Source: Klebsiella huaxiensis (GTDB taxonomy: Bacteria; Pseudomonadota; Gammaproteobacteria; Enterobacterales; Enterobacteriaceae). From it: a stretch of 64,000 bases of DNA. The stretch spans positions 4,030,001 to 4,094,000 of the forward strand of contig NZ_CP036175.1 in NCBI RefSeq assembly GCF_003261575.2. Reading direction: 5' to 3'. The notes beneath the pieces are model-generated. The model worked only from the letters and a program-made list of their open reading frames with translations. It made no database searches and was not told the origin of the DNA. The number at the start of each line of letters is the position of its first letter. The stretch's first letter is position 1. The position numbers and the translations under genes are program-made. Positions 18,971-26,475 of this stretch are shown in pieces.

Positions 18971-20184
18971 GCGATTTCTCCTCGTACGACGCGCTGCCAG
19001 AGCGGACTGCGCCCAGGCTCATAAACCATCTCTACCGGATGTTCCGCATCCCAGATAGCAAAATCGGCCACAAAACCTGCCGCCAACTGGCCGTGGCTCG
19101 CCTGACGGCCCAGCGCCTGCGCCGCATGGCGAGTCACGCCAGCCCACGCCTCCTCCGGCGTCAGGCCAAACTTCACGCAGGCCATATTCATCGCCAGATG
19201 CAGGCTGGCGAAGGGGCTGGTGCCTGGGTTGTAGTCGGTCGCCACCGCCATCGGCACTTTATGCTCACGCAGCAGATCAACCGGCGGTTTACGGGTTTCG
19301 TTAAGAAAATAGAACGCGCCGGGCAGGAGCACCGCCACGGTGCCGCTGCGGCTCATTGCCGCGACTCCCTCTGGCGTCAAATATTCAATATGGTCGGCGG
19401 AGAGGCCTTGATAGCGGCTCACCAGCTCAGCGCCGCCCAGCGAAGAGAGCTGCTCAACGTGCCCCTTTACCGGAATACACAATGCCTGAGCCGTACTGTA
19501 AACCCGCTCAGTTTGCGCCGGGCTAAAACCGACGTTTTCGCAGAAGGCATCGACGCTTTCGAACAATCCCTCTTCCCACAGCGCGGGCAGAATCGCTTCG
19601 CAAACCAGATTAATGTAGCCATCCGGGTCGCCTTTATATTCCGGCGGTGTGGCGTGAGCGGCGAGCAGCGTTGGCGAAATCTCGACGGCATAGCTTGCAG
19701 CCAGCTGTTGTATGACACGCAGCATCTTGCGTTCGTTTTCAAGGTCTAACCCGTAGCCGGATTTAATCTCCAGAGTGGTGACCCCTTCACGCAGCAGTCG
19801 CTCCAGCCGCCGTCGGGCCAGCTCCAGCAGTTCAGCTTCGCTGCTTTCCCGGGTAGCGCGCACCGTTGAGTTAATGCCGCCGCCGTTGGCGCTAATAGTC
19901 TGGTAGGAAACACCATTGAGGCGCTGTTCCCACTCCTGCGCCCTACTGCCGCCGAATATCAAGTGAGTATGGCAATCAATTAGCCCCGGCGTCAGAAGCC
20001 TGCCGCCGAGATCGATACTTCGCCCTGCGGGCGCCTCGCTGTCGGGAACAACGGCCTCAATGCGACCATTGCGCACCAGCAGCGCGTGACGCTCCAGTAG
20101 ACCATAGGGTTGGGATAGATGGGGATCGAGGGTGGCAAGGCGGGCATTTCGCCAGATTACGCGTTCGGAAGTGGCATGTGTCAT
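18967..20184 (-). CDS. hutI: Imidazolonepropionase HutI
   Basis: Opens the imidazolone ring to give formiminoglutamate. Amidohydrolase with DCHTHLIFGG metal site, HATPPEYKGD, HVEQLSSLGGAEL and ATDYNPGT. The ATG at 20184 gives 405 residues, the family size; a TTG three codons earlier (20193) is also possible, and neither has a strong ribosome site. First gene of hutIGC, 20 bases downstream of an operator-like sequence. Confidence 0.95.
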   Translation of the reverse strand: MTHATSERVIWRNARLATLDPHLSQPYGLLERHALLVRNGRIEAVVPDSEAPAGRSIDLGGRLLTPGLIDCHTHLIFGGSRAQEWEQRLNGVSYQTISANGGGINSTVRATRESSEAELLELARRRLERLLREGVTTLEIKSGYGLDLENERKMLRVIQQLAASYAVEISPTLLAAHATPPEYKGDPDGYINLVCEAILPALWEEGLFESVDAFCENVGFSPAQTERVYSTAQALCIPVKGHVEQLSSLGGAELVSRYQGLSADHIEYLTPEGVAAMSRSGTVAVLLPGAFYFLNETRKPPVDLLREHKVPMAVATDYNPGTSPFASLHLAMNMACVKFGLTPEEAWAGVTRHAAQALGRQASHGQLAAGFVADFAIWDAEHPVEMVYEPGRSPLWQRVVRGEIA

Positions 20185-20203
20185 AGCGGTCAACTTGTCA
20201 TGG

Positions 20204-20216
20204 GTTGTATAGACAT
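20204..20216 (+). promoter_or_regulatory. HutC operator-like site at the hutI promoter
   Basis: GTTGTATAGACAT shares the TTGTATAGACA core with the hutU operator but in the opposite orientation relative to its gene. It lies 20 bases from the hutI ATG, consistent with autorepression of hutIGC. Confidence 0.7.
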
Positions 20217-20384
20217 TTATTTTGATTCCGCAAGAAATGTCAACTCAGGCAAGCGCAAATGTTATTTATTTGTGATCAAAAGCGACCCATTCCCGGTTCC
20301 TGCTATACAAAAGCAGCAACTTTTTTGCGCTATGTCTTCCCGTTTCGCTTAACTTGGTATAAAACAGCAGGCTTTAAAGGACTT

Positions 20385-20412
20385 ATACCCGTCATACTTC
20401 AATTCAGGGTAT
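20385..20412. repeat. Internally deleted ERIC remnant
   Basis: ATACCCGTCATACTTC is joined directly to AATTCAGGGTAT: both ends of an ERIC element with the central ~100 bases missing. Full ERIC for comparison is at 29671-29796. Lies just upstream of ybhC. Confidence 0.65.
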
Positions 20413-20443
20413 ATCTATTTGATTGATTCTTGCCCGGAGCAAC

Positions 20444-21724
20444 ATGAACACATATTCCGTTTCCCGCATGGCGCTGGCGCTGGCCTTTGGCGTGACGTTG
20501 TCCGCCTGTAGTTCGACGCCTGCCGATCAACAGCCCTCAACGCAGACTGCGCCGGGCACGGCCTCTCGTCCTGTTTTAACCGCCGACGAGGCAAAGAACT
20601 TTTTACCCGCGAGCTATTTCCAGTCTCTGGATCCGAACGCTGCGGCCTGGCATCCGTCCGCCATCAGCCTTCCGGCACAGCCCGATTTTGTTGTCGGGCC
20701 TGCCGGGACTCAGGGCGTAACCCATACCACCATTCAGGCTGCGGTTGACGCGGCAATAACTCGCCACTCCAACCGCCGTCAGTTTATCGCCATTATGCCG
20801 GGCGAATATGCAGGCACCGTATACGTTCCGGCAGCCCCCGGCGCGCTGACTCTGTACGGCACCGGCGAGAAGCCGATTGACGTAAAAATCAGCGAGGCGA
20901 TTGATTCAGAAATGGATCCGGTCTCCTGGCGTCATCAGGTCAATCCAGGCGGTAAATACATGCCAGGTAAACCGGCCTGGTATATGTTCGACAACTGCCA
21001 GAGCAAACGCACCGCCACCATTGGCGTCATGTGCTCAGCAGTATTCTGGTCGCAGAACAACGGTCTGCAACTGCAGAACCTGACTATCGCCAATAACCTT
21101 GGCGATAGCGTTGACGCAGGTACCCATCAGGCAGTCGCTCTGCGCACCGATGGCGATCAGGTTCAGATAAATAACGTGAATATCCTTGGTCGCCAGAATA
21201 CCTTTTTCGTGACCAATAGCGGCGTACAGAACCGTCTGCAGGATAATCGTCAGACTCGTACGCTGGTCAGCAATAGCTACATTGAAGGCGATGTCGATAT
21301 TGTTTCCGGCCGCGGCGCCGTGGTATTCGATAACACCGACTTCCGCGTGGTGAATTCTCGCACCCAGAAAGAGGCCTACGTCTTTGCTCCGGCCACCCTG
21401 AAAAGCGTGACCTATGGCTTCCTGGCGGTCAACAGCCGCTTTACCGCTTCCGGCGATAACGTTGCGCAATTGGGCCGTTCTCTGGACGTCGACGGCAATA
21501 CCAACGGCCAGGTCGTTATCCGCGATAGCGTGATTAATGAAGGCTTTAATATGGCCAAACCGTGGGCTGATGCCGTGGGTTCAAACCGTCCGTTTAGCGG
21601 TAATACCGGTACTGCCGATGACAAAGGCAATCCACAGCGCAACCTTAACGATGCTAACTTCAACCGCATGTGGGAATACAATAACCGCGGCGTGGGAAGT
21701 TTTGTTGTCGCTGAGCCGAAGTAG
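20444..21724 (+). CDS. ybhC: Outer-membrane lipoprotein YbhC, pectinesterase-like
   Basis: 426 residues. Signal sequence with lipobox LSAC and lipidated Cys22, followed by SS, which favours outer-membrane sorting. Then a right-handed beta-helix of the pectin methylesterase family (HTTIQAAVDAAI, GRQNTFF, YIEGDVDIVSGRGAVVFD with the catalytic-type Asp positions, and LGRSLDVDG). E. coli YbhC has this fold and is reported to act as an acyl-CoA thioesterase rather than on pectin; the substrate is unsettled. ATG 20444 follows CGGAG and gives the E. coli length. Adjacent to hutI, where E. coli has ybhB. Confidence 0.93.
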   Translation: MNTYSVSRMALALAFGVTLSACSSTPADQQPSTQTAPGTASRPVLTADEAKNFLPASYFQSLDPNAAAWHPSAISLPAQPDFVVGPAGTQGVTHTTIQAAVDAAITRHSNRRQFIAIMPGEYAGTVYVPAAPGALTLYGTGEKPIDVKISEAIDSEMDPVSWRHQVNPGGKYMPGKPAWYMFDNCQSKRTATIGVMCSAVFWSQNNGLQLQNLTIANNLGDSVDAGTHQAVALRTDGDQVQINNVNILGRQNTFFVTNSGVQNRLQDNRQTRTLVSNSYIEGDVDIVSGRGAVVFDNTDFRVVNSRTQKEAYVFAPATLKSVTYGFLAVNSRFTASGDNVAQLGRSLDVDGNTNGQVVIRDSVINEGFNMAKPWADAVGSNRPFSGNTGTADDKGNPQRNLNDANFNRMWEYNNRGVGSFVVAEPK

Positions 21725-21741
21725 TAACGGTTATAAACTTG

Positions 21742-21764
21742 AAGGGGGAGACATTCCCCCTTTT
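21742..21764 (+). terminator. Intrinsic terminator of ybhC
   Basis: AAGGGGG-agacatt-CCCCCTTTT: 7-bp stem and T tract 17 bases after the ybhC stop. Confidence 0.85.
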
Positions 21765-21848
21765 CTCTCCACTCCCTTCAGGCTCTATCCTCTTCCCCCT
21801 TCCACCACCATCTTCAGGATAGTTCATCCTGCTTGCTAAATCTTCACT

Positions 21849-21955
21849 CTGTACAAGTTCACCATCACTAAAAACATCAACAAAAACAATAAATTATATT
21901 TATAAAATAAAAAACTTAATCTATAAGTACAAAATTCCATGAAAAAATTGTACAG
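21849..21955. promoter_or_regulatory. BluR-operator-like sequences left of IS1
   Basis: CTGTACAAGTT at 21849-21859 and TTGTACAG at 21948-21955 carry the same motif as the predicted BluR operators at 23552 and 25165. The first shares most positions with the ycgZ-promoter site over about 28 bases. No gene follows; the AT-rich non-coding stretch (21765-22030) ends at IS1. Confidence 0.45.
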
Positions 21956-22085
21956 GTAGAAAATCATGACTATAGTTATAGCGTAAGTTTTAATTTTTCT
22001 GCATTACAGCATCCTTATGACTTAAAAATTGGTGATGCTGCCAACTTACTGATTTAGTGTATGATGGTGTTTTTGAGGTGCTCCA

Positions 22086-22361
22086 GTGGCTTCTGTTTCT
22101 ATCAGCTGTCCCTCCTGTTCAGCTACTGACGGGGTGGTGCGTAACGGCAGAAGCACCGCCGGACATCAGCGCTATCTCTGCTCTCACTGCCGTAAAACAT
22201 GGCAACTGCAGTTCACTTACACCGCTTCTCAACCCGGTACGCACCAGAAAATCATTGATATGGCCATGAATGGCGTTGGATGCCGGGCAACTGCCCGCAT
22301 TATGGGCGTTGGCCTCAACACGATTTTACGTCACTTAAAAAACTCAGGCCGCAGTCGGTAA
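22086..22361 (+). CDS. insA: IS1 InsA
   Basis: 91-residue zinc-finger plus helix-turn-helix protein that binds the IS1 ends and represses transposition. N-terminal MASVSISCPSCSATDGVVRNG holds the first Cys pair, followed by CSHC. A slippery A6C at 22337-22343 allows -1 frameshifting to make the InsAB' transposase (22086-22783). Confidence 0.96.
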   Translation: MASVSISCPSCSATDGVVRNGRSTAGHQRYLCSHCRKTWQLQFTYTASQPGTHQKIIDMAMNGVGCRATARIMGVGLNTILRHLKNSGRSR

Positions 22362-22783
22362 CCTCGCGCATACAGCCGGGCAGTGACGTCATCGTCTGCG
22401 CGGAAATGGACGAACAGTGGGGCTATGTCGGGGCTAAATCGCGCCAGCGCTGGCTGTTTTACGCGTATGACAGGCTCCGGAAGACGGTTGTTGCGCACGT
22501 ATTCGGTGAACGCACTATGGCGACGCTGGGGCGTCTTATGAGCCTGCTGTCACCCTTTGACGTGGTGATATGGATGACGGATGGCTGGCCGCTGTATGAA
22601 TCCCGCCTGAAGGGAAAGCTGCACGTAATCAGCAAGCGATATACGCAGCGAATTGAGCGGCATAACCTGAATCTGAGGCAGCACCTGGCACGGCTGGGAC
22701 GGAAGTCGCTGTCGTTCTCAAAATCGGTGGAGCTGCATGACAAAGTCATCGGGCATTATCTGAACATAAAACACTATCAATAA
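22280..22783 (+). CDS. insB: IS1 InsB frame (transposase catalytic part)
   Basis: DDE transposase portion, normally expressed as the InsAB' fusion through the A6C slippage at 22337-22343. The frame from CAEMDEQWGYVGAKSRQRW through WMTDGWP to ERHNLNLRQHLARLGRKS carries the catalytic acidic residues and is uninterrupted, so the element is probably still active. Confidence 0.95.
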   Translation: MPGNCPHYGRWPQHDFTSLKKLRPQSVTSRIQPGSDVIVCAEMDEQWGYVGAKSRQRWLFYAYDRLRKTVVAHVFGERTMATLGRLMSLLSPFDVVIWMTDGWPLYESRLKGKLHVISKRYTQRIERHNLNLRQHLARLGRKSLSFSKSVELHDKVIGHYLNIKHYQ

Positions 22784-23497
22784 GTTGGAGTCATTACCAC
22801 TTTGCCAGTGGCTGAGTAATTCCGCCTGCAAAGGAGATAACGCACGGCCGGTCCAGACAAAAATATGCTGTCCAGGGAACAGTTCCGGGCGAGGAGAATC
22901 AAGCGGTTCAGCCAGAACGTTAACATGCCAGGCACGCTGCGACAGTCGCCATGCTTCTAACCAGAGCCGGGTACGATCTTCATTACCCCAGCCAACCAAC
23001 AACGTCTCTTTACCGACTTTTTTACGCGATTCGGCAAGGAATGACGCCACGCTATCGATCAAAATTCCATCCAGCATGCTGCTAATGGCCAACGACGTGT
23101 TTTGATCAAGATTTAATTTCTGCCGCACGGGCACATAAAGCTGGTCGATAAGACTATCCACGGGATATTCGTGGCTAAGAGACATAATTCTGGCGCGTAA
23201 TTTCGAGGGCTGTACAACTCGCAGAAGTGTCATCATCTCGTCCTGGAGTAAAGCTGAACCATCGTGGGCAGCAGGTTGATGACCTTCCAGTAACGCCTTG
23301 ACCTTACCGACAGAGACTCCACGTTCAATCCAGCGCTTGATCTCCTCAATACGTTGAACGTCTTCATCGTCAAACTGACGGTGCCCCCCCTCGCTTCTCT
23401 GCGGTTTAAGCAAACCGTATCTTCGCTGCCATGCACGCAAAGTAACGGGATTAATTCCGCAACGTTCGGCAACTTCACCGATACTGTAATAAGCCAT
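22718..23497 (-). CDS. bluR: MerR-family regulator BluR, 3' end replaced by IS1 sequence
   Basis: Repressor of the ycgZ-ymgA-ariR biofilm genes that is relieved by the blue-light receptor BluF. N-terminal MerR helix-turn-helix (MAYYSIGEVAERCGINPVTLRAWQ) is almost identical to that of E. coli BluR. Native sequence runs for 233 codons to 22799; the frame then enters IS1 and adds 26 foreign residues (GNDSNLLIVFYVQ...) before stopping. E. coli BluR is about 243 residues, so only around ten C-terminal residues are lost. The DNA-binding part is whole; function may be retained, altered or lost. Confidence 0.88.
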   Translation of the reverse strand: MAYYSIGEVAERCGINPVTLRAWQRRYGLLKPQRSEGGHRQFDDEDVQRIEEIKRWIERGVSVGKVKALLEGHQPAAHDGSALLQDEMMTLLRVVQPSKLRARIMSLSHEYPVDSLIDQLYVPVRQKLNLDQNTSLAISSMLDGILIDSVASFLAESRKKVGKETLLVGWGNEDRTRLWLEAWRLSQRAWHVNVLAEPLDSPRPELFPGQHIFVWTGRALSPLQAELLSHWQSGNDSNLLIVFYVQIMPDDFVMQLHRF

Positions 23498-23551
23498 TAG
23501 CGCCCTCGTAACATGCCATACTTACCTGGCTAAATTAACGAATTTAGTCAG

Positions 23552-23579
23552 ACTGTACAATTAACTTTTCTTGTACAGT
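23552..23579. promoter_or_regulatory. Predicted BluR operator at the bluR promoter
   Basis: ACTGTACAA-N10-TTGTACAGT: perfect 9-bp inverted arms, 55 bases upstream of the bluR ATG. MerR proteins bind such dyads with about 19-20 bp spacing. Assignment to BluR is inferred from the similar site in front of ycgZ. Confidence 0.6.
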
Positions 23580-23672
23580 TAAAATATAACAGGTTGGACG
23601 CCAATCTGTAGGCCAAAAAGGGAGTATGAATGATTTATCTGGCGTTTTCAGACTATGGGTACCAGGCAAATT

Positions 23673-24896
23673 TTAAAGAACATCCCAGGCTGATTTTTTT
23701 TCGGGCCATGCGACCGCAGGAATTCCGCCCAAACACGGACTGGCAAATAAATTCCCTTGAAAATGTGCGATCCCTGCCGACTCGAGCCACATCCACTCTT
23801 CCGGCCGCTCGATTCCTACCGCCGAGACGGCAATTTCCAGCGAGTTACAGCATTTAATAATGGCCTGCACAATTGCCTGTCTTGGCCCGTGCTTGTGGAT
23901 ATCTTTGACCAGTTGACGATTGATCTTTATGCGATCCGGCTGAAACTGAGCCAGCAACAAAAGTCCGGCAAACCCGGCACCAAAGTGATCAATAGCGACG
24001 CGAATACCCGCAGACTTGAGCTTACGAATAGAATCAGTGAATTCATCAATACGTGAGATAGCTTCACTCTCGGTGAACTCAACAATAATCTGCTCTGAAA
24101 TCAAACCATTCGCCTTGATTTCATCTAAAAGAAACTCAACAGCGCCGGGAACATTCACCAAAGTCATCGGTAAGAGATTAATAGACAACGTGCATCCACG
24201 CAGACGCAGACGTCCCGCCATGGCAAACGCCACCCGCTTACTGTGGAGGTCCGCCTTATAAATATCCTCTCGCGAGAGTCCATCAAAATAAACCTCTGGC
24301 GATCCACCGCAGGTGGTACGCAGCAACGCCTCAACGGAAACAATTTCTTTAGCAAACGGGTCGATCACTGGCTGAAAAGCGAAGCTGCACTCGGCCTGAA
24401 TGAACGGGACTTCAGGATAAAAAGCTGTGCTATCCGTTACAAAATCCCAGCTTTCCGGCGCGGGAATTTCGTAATAATTATCCTTTTCCGTCGCTTCCAC
24501 GAAGGTACGAAAAAAGTGGAGGGCCCGGTCATCGTAAGTTAGCTGATATTTAGTGGTCCCTTTATCCAACACCATTTGCAGAACGTCATCGCGGTCATAC
24601 TCTCGTAAATCAAAGAGTTCCATACCGATGTTGCCAAATCTACGCGTCGGACCATGATCGCTAAGCAGTTCAACAAGATTATGGTGGCGCGAGTCCCCAC
24701 AGATATGACGATAAATTTCCAGAACCTTCTCTTCAGGTCCTTCTAATAGCTGAAAAAAATGGGTGCCATTAAAAAGTAAAATCCCGGACACGCCCATCTG
24801 GCTATTTTTTACATTTGCTTCAGCAACCATGCTTTCGAGCGATTTAACTGACACGTTGTCGCAGATATGACTGCGATAAATGATGGTAGTGAGCAT
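23673..24896 (-). CDS. bluF: Blue-light receptor BluF (BLUF-EAL), inactive EAL
   Basis: 407 residues starting MLTTIIYRSH (24896). N-terminal BLUF flavin domain has the canonical Tyr7, Asn31 and Gln49 photocycle residues. The C-terminal EAL domain keeps EALLR, SINLLP and the lysine in DRIKINRQL, but the metal-binding DD is DH (AIDHFGAG) and the catalytic AEGVE is AVGIE. By comparison with active BLUF-EAL enzymes such as BlrP1, cyclic-di-GMP hydrolysis should be lost, as for E. coli BluF, which instead antagonises BluR by direct contact. Located between bluR and the divergent ycgZ. Confidence 0.9.
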   Translation of the reverse strand: MLTTIIYRSHICDNVSVKSLESMVAEANVKNSQMGVSGILLFNGTHFFQLLEGPEEKVLEIYRHICGDSRHHNLVELLSDHGPTRRFGNIGMELFDLREYDRDDVLQMVLDKGTTKYQLTYDDRALHFFRTFVEATEKDNYYEIPAPESWDFVTDSTAFYPEVPFIQAECSFAFQPVIDPFAKEIVSVEALLRTTCGGSPEVYFDGLSREDIYKADLHSKRVAFAMAGRLRLRGCTLSINLLPMTLVNVPGAVEFLLDEIKANGLISEQIIVEFTESEAISRIDEFTDSIRKLKSAGIRVAIDHFGAGFAGLLLLAQFQPDRIKINRQLVKDIHKHGPRQAIVQAIIKCCNSLEIAVSAVGIERPEEWMWLESAGIAHFQGNLFASPCLGGIPAVAWPEKKSAWDVL

Positions 24897-25164
24897 GAAA
24901 TTCCCGACAGGAGAGAGAAAAAAGATTGAGATATTACAGTAGCAGATCTGATGTTCTGCGTCCTGTAAAAAAGACAAATATATTAACAAATATTTCACAT
25001 TAAACCGTTCTTTTGATTGACCTTCTTCTCCCGCCAATACCTGTACAGAATGCACATTCCCCAGATAGTACAGGGTCGGTTTAGTAAAAAATAAAATTAC
25101 ATATAAATCAATTAATTAATCAAACAATATAATCAAAAAAATAACATTTTTTCTCCATTTTTTA

Positions 25165-25189
25165 TGTACAAGTTAACAATCATTGTATA
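25165..25189. promoter_or_regulatory. Predicted BluR operator at the ycgZ promoter
   Basis: TGTACAA-N11-TTGTATA, related to the perfect dyad in front of bluR. Lies 46-70 bases before the ycgZ ATG in the 338-base bluF-ycgZ gap. Additional CTGTACAG (25041-25048) sits nearer bluF. The rest of the gap is AT-rich and non-coding. Confidence 0.55.
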
Positions 25190-25234
25190 ACTTTAATGGC
25201 AACTTAACTGATGATTGAACTGACAGGAGCACAT

Positions 25235-25480
25235 ATGCAGCAGAACAGTTATATTCCTGACACAGCTAGCGCTATTGCCCATTATTTCAATAAAGCCTCT
25301 TTGCCTTCACAGCAGGAAACGCTGGGACAAATCGTGATGGATATCCTTTGTGAAGGCCGAAATCTGAATCGTAAATCTCTGTGTACCAAGTTACTGAGTC
25401 GCCTTGAAGTTGCTTCTCAACCTGAAGAAGAGAACCACTATCAAACGTTAATCGGTTTGCTCTTTGAGCGACAAGATTAA
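25235..25480 (+). CDS. ycgZ: Connector protein YcgZ
   Basis: 81 residues; start chosen after ACAGGAGC and because MQQNSYIPDTASAIAHYF matches the start of E. coli YcgZ (78 residues). In E. coli the BluR-repressed small proteins YcgZ, YmgA and AriR act through the Rcs pathway to raise colanic acid and lower curli when light or cold inactivates BluR. Small, acidic-helical, cytosolic. First gene of the three-gene set with ymgA and ariR. Confidence 0.8.
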   Translation: MQQNSYIPDTASAIAHYFNKASLPSQQETLGQIVMDILCEGRNLNRKSLCTKLLSRLEVASQPEEENHYQTLIGLLFERQD

Positions 25481-25616
25481 GCGTGCCAGCAGTAATCTGG
25501 TGAATTAGGTCGACACTGAAGAGTCTGATTTCACGGATGATACCAATACTTAATCAGAGCATCGACTTCAAACCAAATCTCCAGTCATGGAGACGACGGT
25601 AATCAGAGATACAGTT

Positions 25617-25922
25617 ATGAATAGTGGTGAGATTGAACACTTAACAGATGTACTGATTGGAGAGGCTGTTCTCTCTCTACTCAAAAACAAGGGGCCGATC
25701 AATACTCAAGCTCTGGTAAATAAACTCCAGTCGATGCAGGTCGGTGAAACGGATAAAAAACGGCGAGATACAATTGGGCATATTATTGATGAAATAAATA
25801 ATATGGTAGCTCTTCGAGGTAAGAAAAAGTCTCTGGGTACTTCAGGTGCGAAAAATTATTGGGATGACCCAAATGCTTTATTGGGTTCATCTTCGCAATC
25901 TGGTACAGGTAAAATGCACTGA
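25617..25922 (+). CDS. ymgA: Probable connector protein YmgA
   Basis: 101 residues from the ATG at 25617, which has AGAGAT upstream; an ATG at 25587 has no ribosome site. The helical core (IGEAVLSLLKNKGPINTQALVNKLQSM...RRDTIGHIIDEINNM) has the three-helix pattern shared by the YcgZ/YmgA/AriR family. The C-terminal tail (KSLGTSGAKNYWDDPNALLGS) is longer than I recall for E. coli YmgA (about 90 residues). Named by position between ycgZ and ariR; sequence match is moderate. Confidence 0.65.
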   Translation: MNSGEIEHLTDVLIGEAVLSLLKNKGPINTQALVNKLQSMQVGETDKKRRDTIGHIIDEINNMVALRGKKKSLGTSGAKNYWDDPNALLGSSSQSGTGKMH

Positions 25923-25976
25923 CCATTAATGGTCGATTCTTTAATTAACAAAGTTGAGAATATGATGAGACAGACT

Positions 25977-26243
25977 ATGCATCAGCAATCAGATATCTAC
26001 GCAGGCCTGAATGATACCGCACTCTCTGAGTATTTCCGCAATGCAGGCGACAGGCTGATCGATGAATCTGCAGTGATGTCCCTGGCCATTAGTAGTATCC
26101 TTGCCACTGAAGGGCATCTCAGTAATAAGGCTATTATATTCTGGTTAATTAATGCCCTTGAGACGACTAGCGATGTGGTGACGGCAGATGTTATCCGTAA
26201 GACGCTGGAAATTGTCGTAAGTTATACCATGGATGATATCTAA
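25977..26243 (+). CDS. ariR: Biofilm and acid-resistance regulator AriR (YmgB)
   Basis: Start at 25977 gives 88 residues, the E. coli length, with GAG 7 bases upstream; ATGs at 25929, 25962 and 25965 are alternatives. The C-terminal VTADVIRKTLEIVVSYTMDDI and central ALSEYFRNAGDRLIDESAVM align closely with E. coli AriR, an all-helical dimer affecting biofilm, acid resistance and Rcs signalling. Last gene of the BluR-controlled set; no ymgC follows. Confidence 0.83.
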   Translation: MHQQSDIYAGLNDTALSEYFRNAGDRLIDESAVMSLAISSILATEGHLSNKAIIFWLINALETTSDVVTADVIRKTLEIVVSYTMDDI

Positions 26244-26365
26244 GATAGCAACAGGAATTAATGAAACAAGGAAGTCAGCTATTATTAATAGGTGGAATAA
26301 CGGTTAAACAGGACCTGGGGATAGAAATAAAAGCCACCTACAGTATAATTTTTCCTAAAATTCGC

Positions 26366-26399
26366 CTCCTGTTGTCAGGTATAAAATCCACAACAGGAG
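26366..26399. terminator. Perfect 10-bp inverted repeat downstream of ariR
   Basis: CTCCTGTTGT-N14-ACAACAGGAG. Sits between the convergent ariR and MocR genes; there is no clear T tract on either side, so it may be a weak terminator or a regulatory dyad. The rest of 26244-26475 is AT-rich without a coding signal. Confidence 0.45.
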
Positions 26400-26475
26400 A
26401 CGGATATTAAATAAATATATGCAATATTTAATTAGCCTTTTTATAAGGCTAATTATATAAACACATTACCACGCG

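Larger units (their letters stand above)
22031..22798 (+). mobile_element. IS1 element, intact, without target duplication
   Basis: Exactly 768 bases from GGTGATGCTGCCAACTTA to TAAGTTGGAGTCATTACC, matching IS1 ends, with both reading frames open. The 9 bases to the left (TTAAAAATT) and to the right (ACTTTGCCA) are not the same, so the usual 8-10 bp duplication is missing. This points to a deletion or recombination next to the element. It truncates bluR on the right. Confidence 0.97.

Noticed and set aside
23233..23478. 81-codon second frame on the minus strand within bluR
   Set aside because: Overlaps the clear MerR-family coding frame; no ribosome site or family features.
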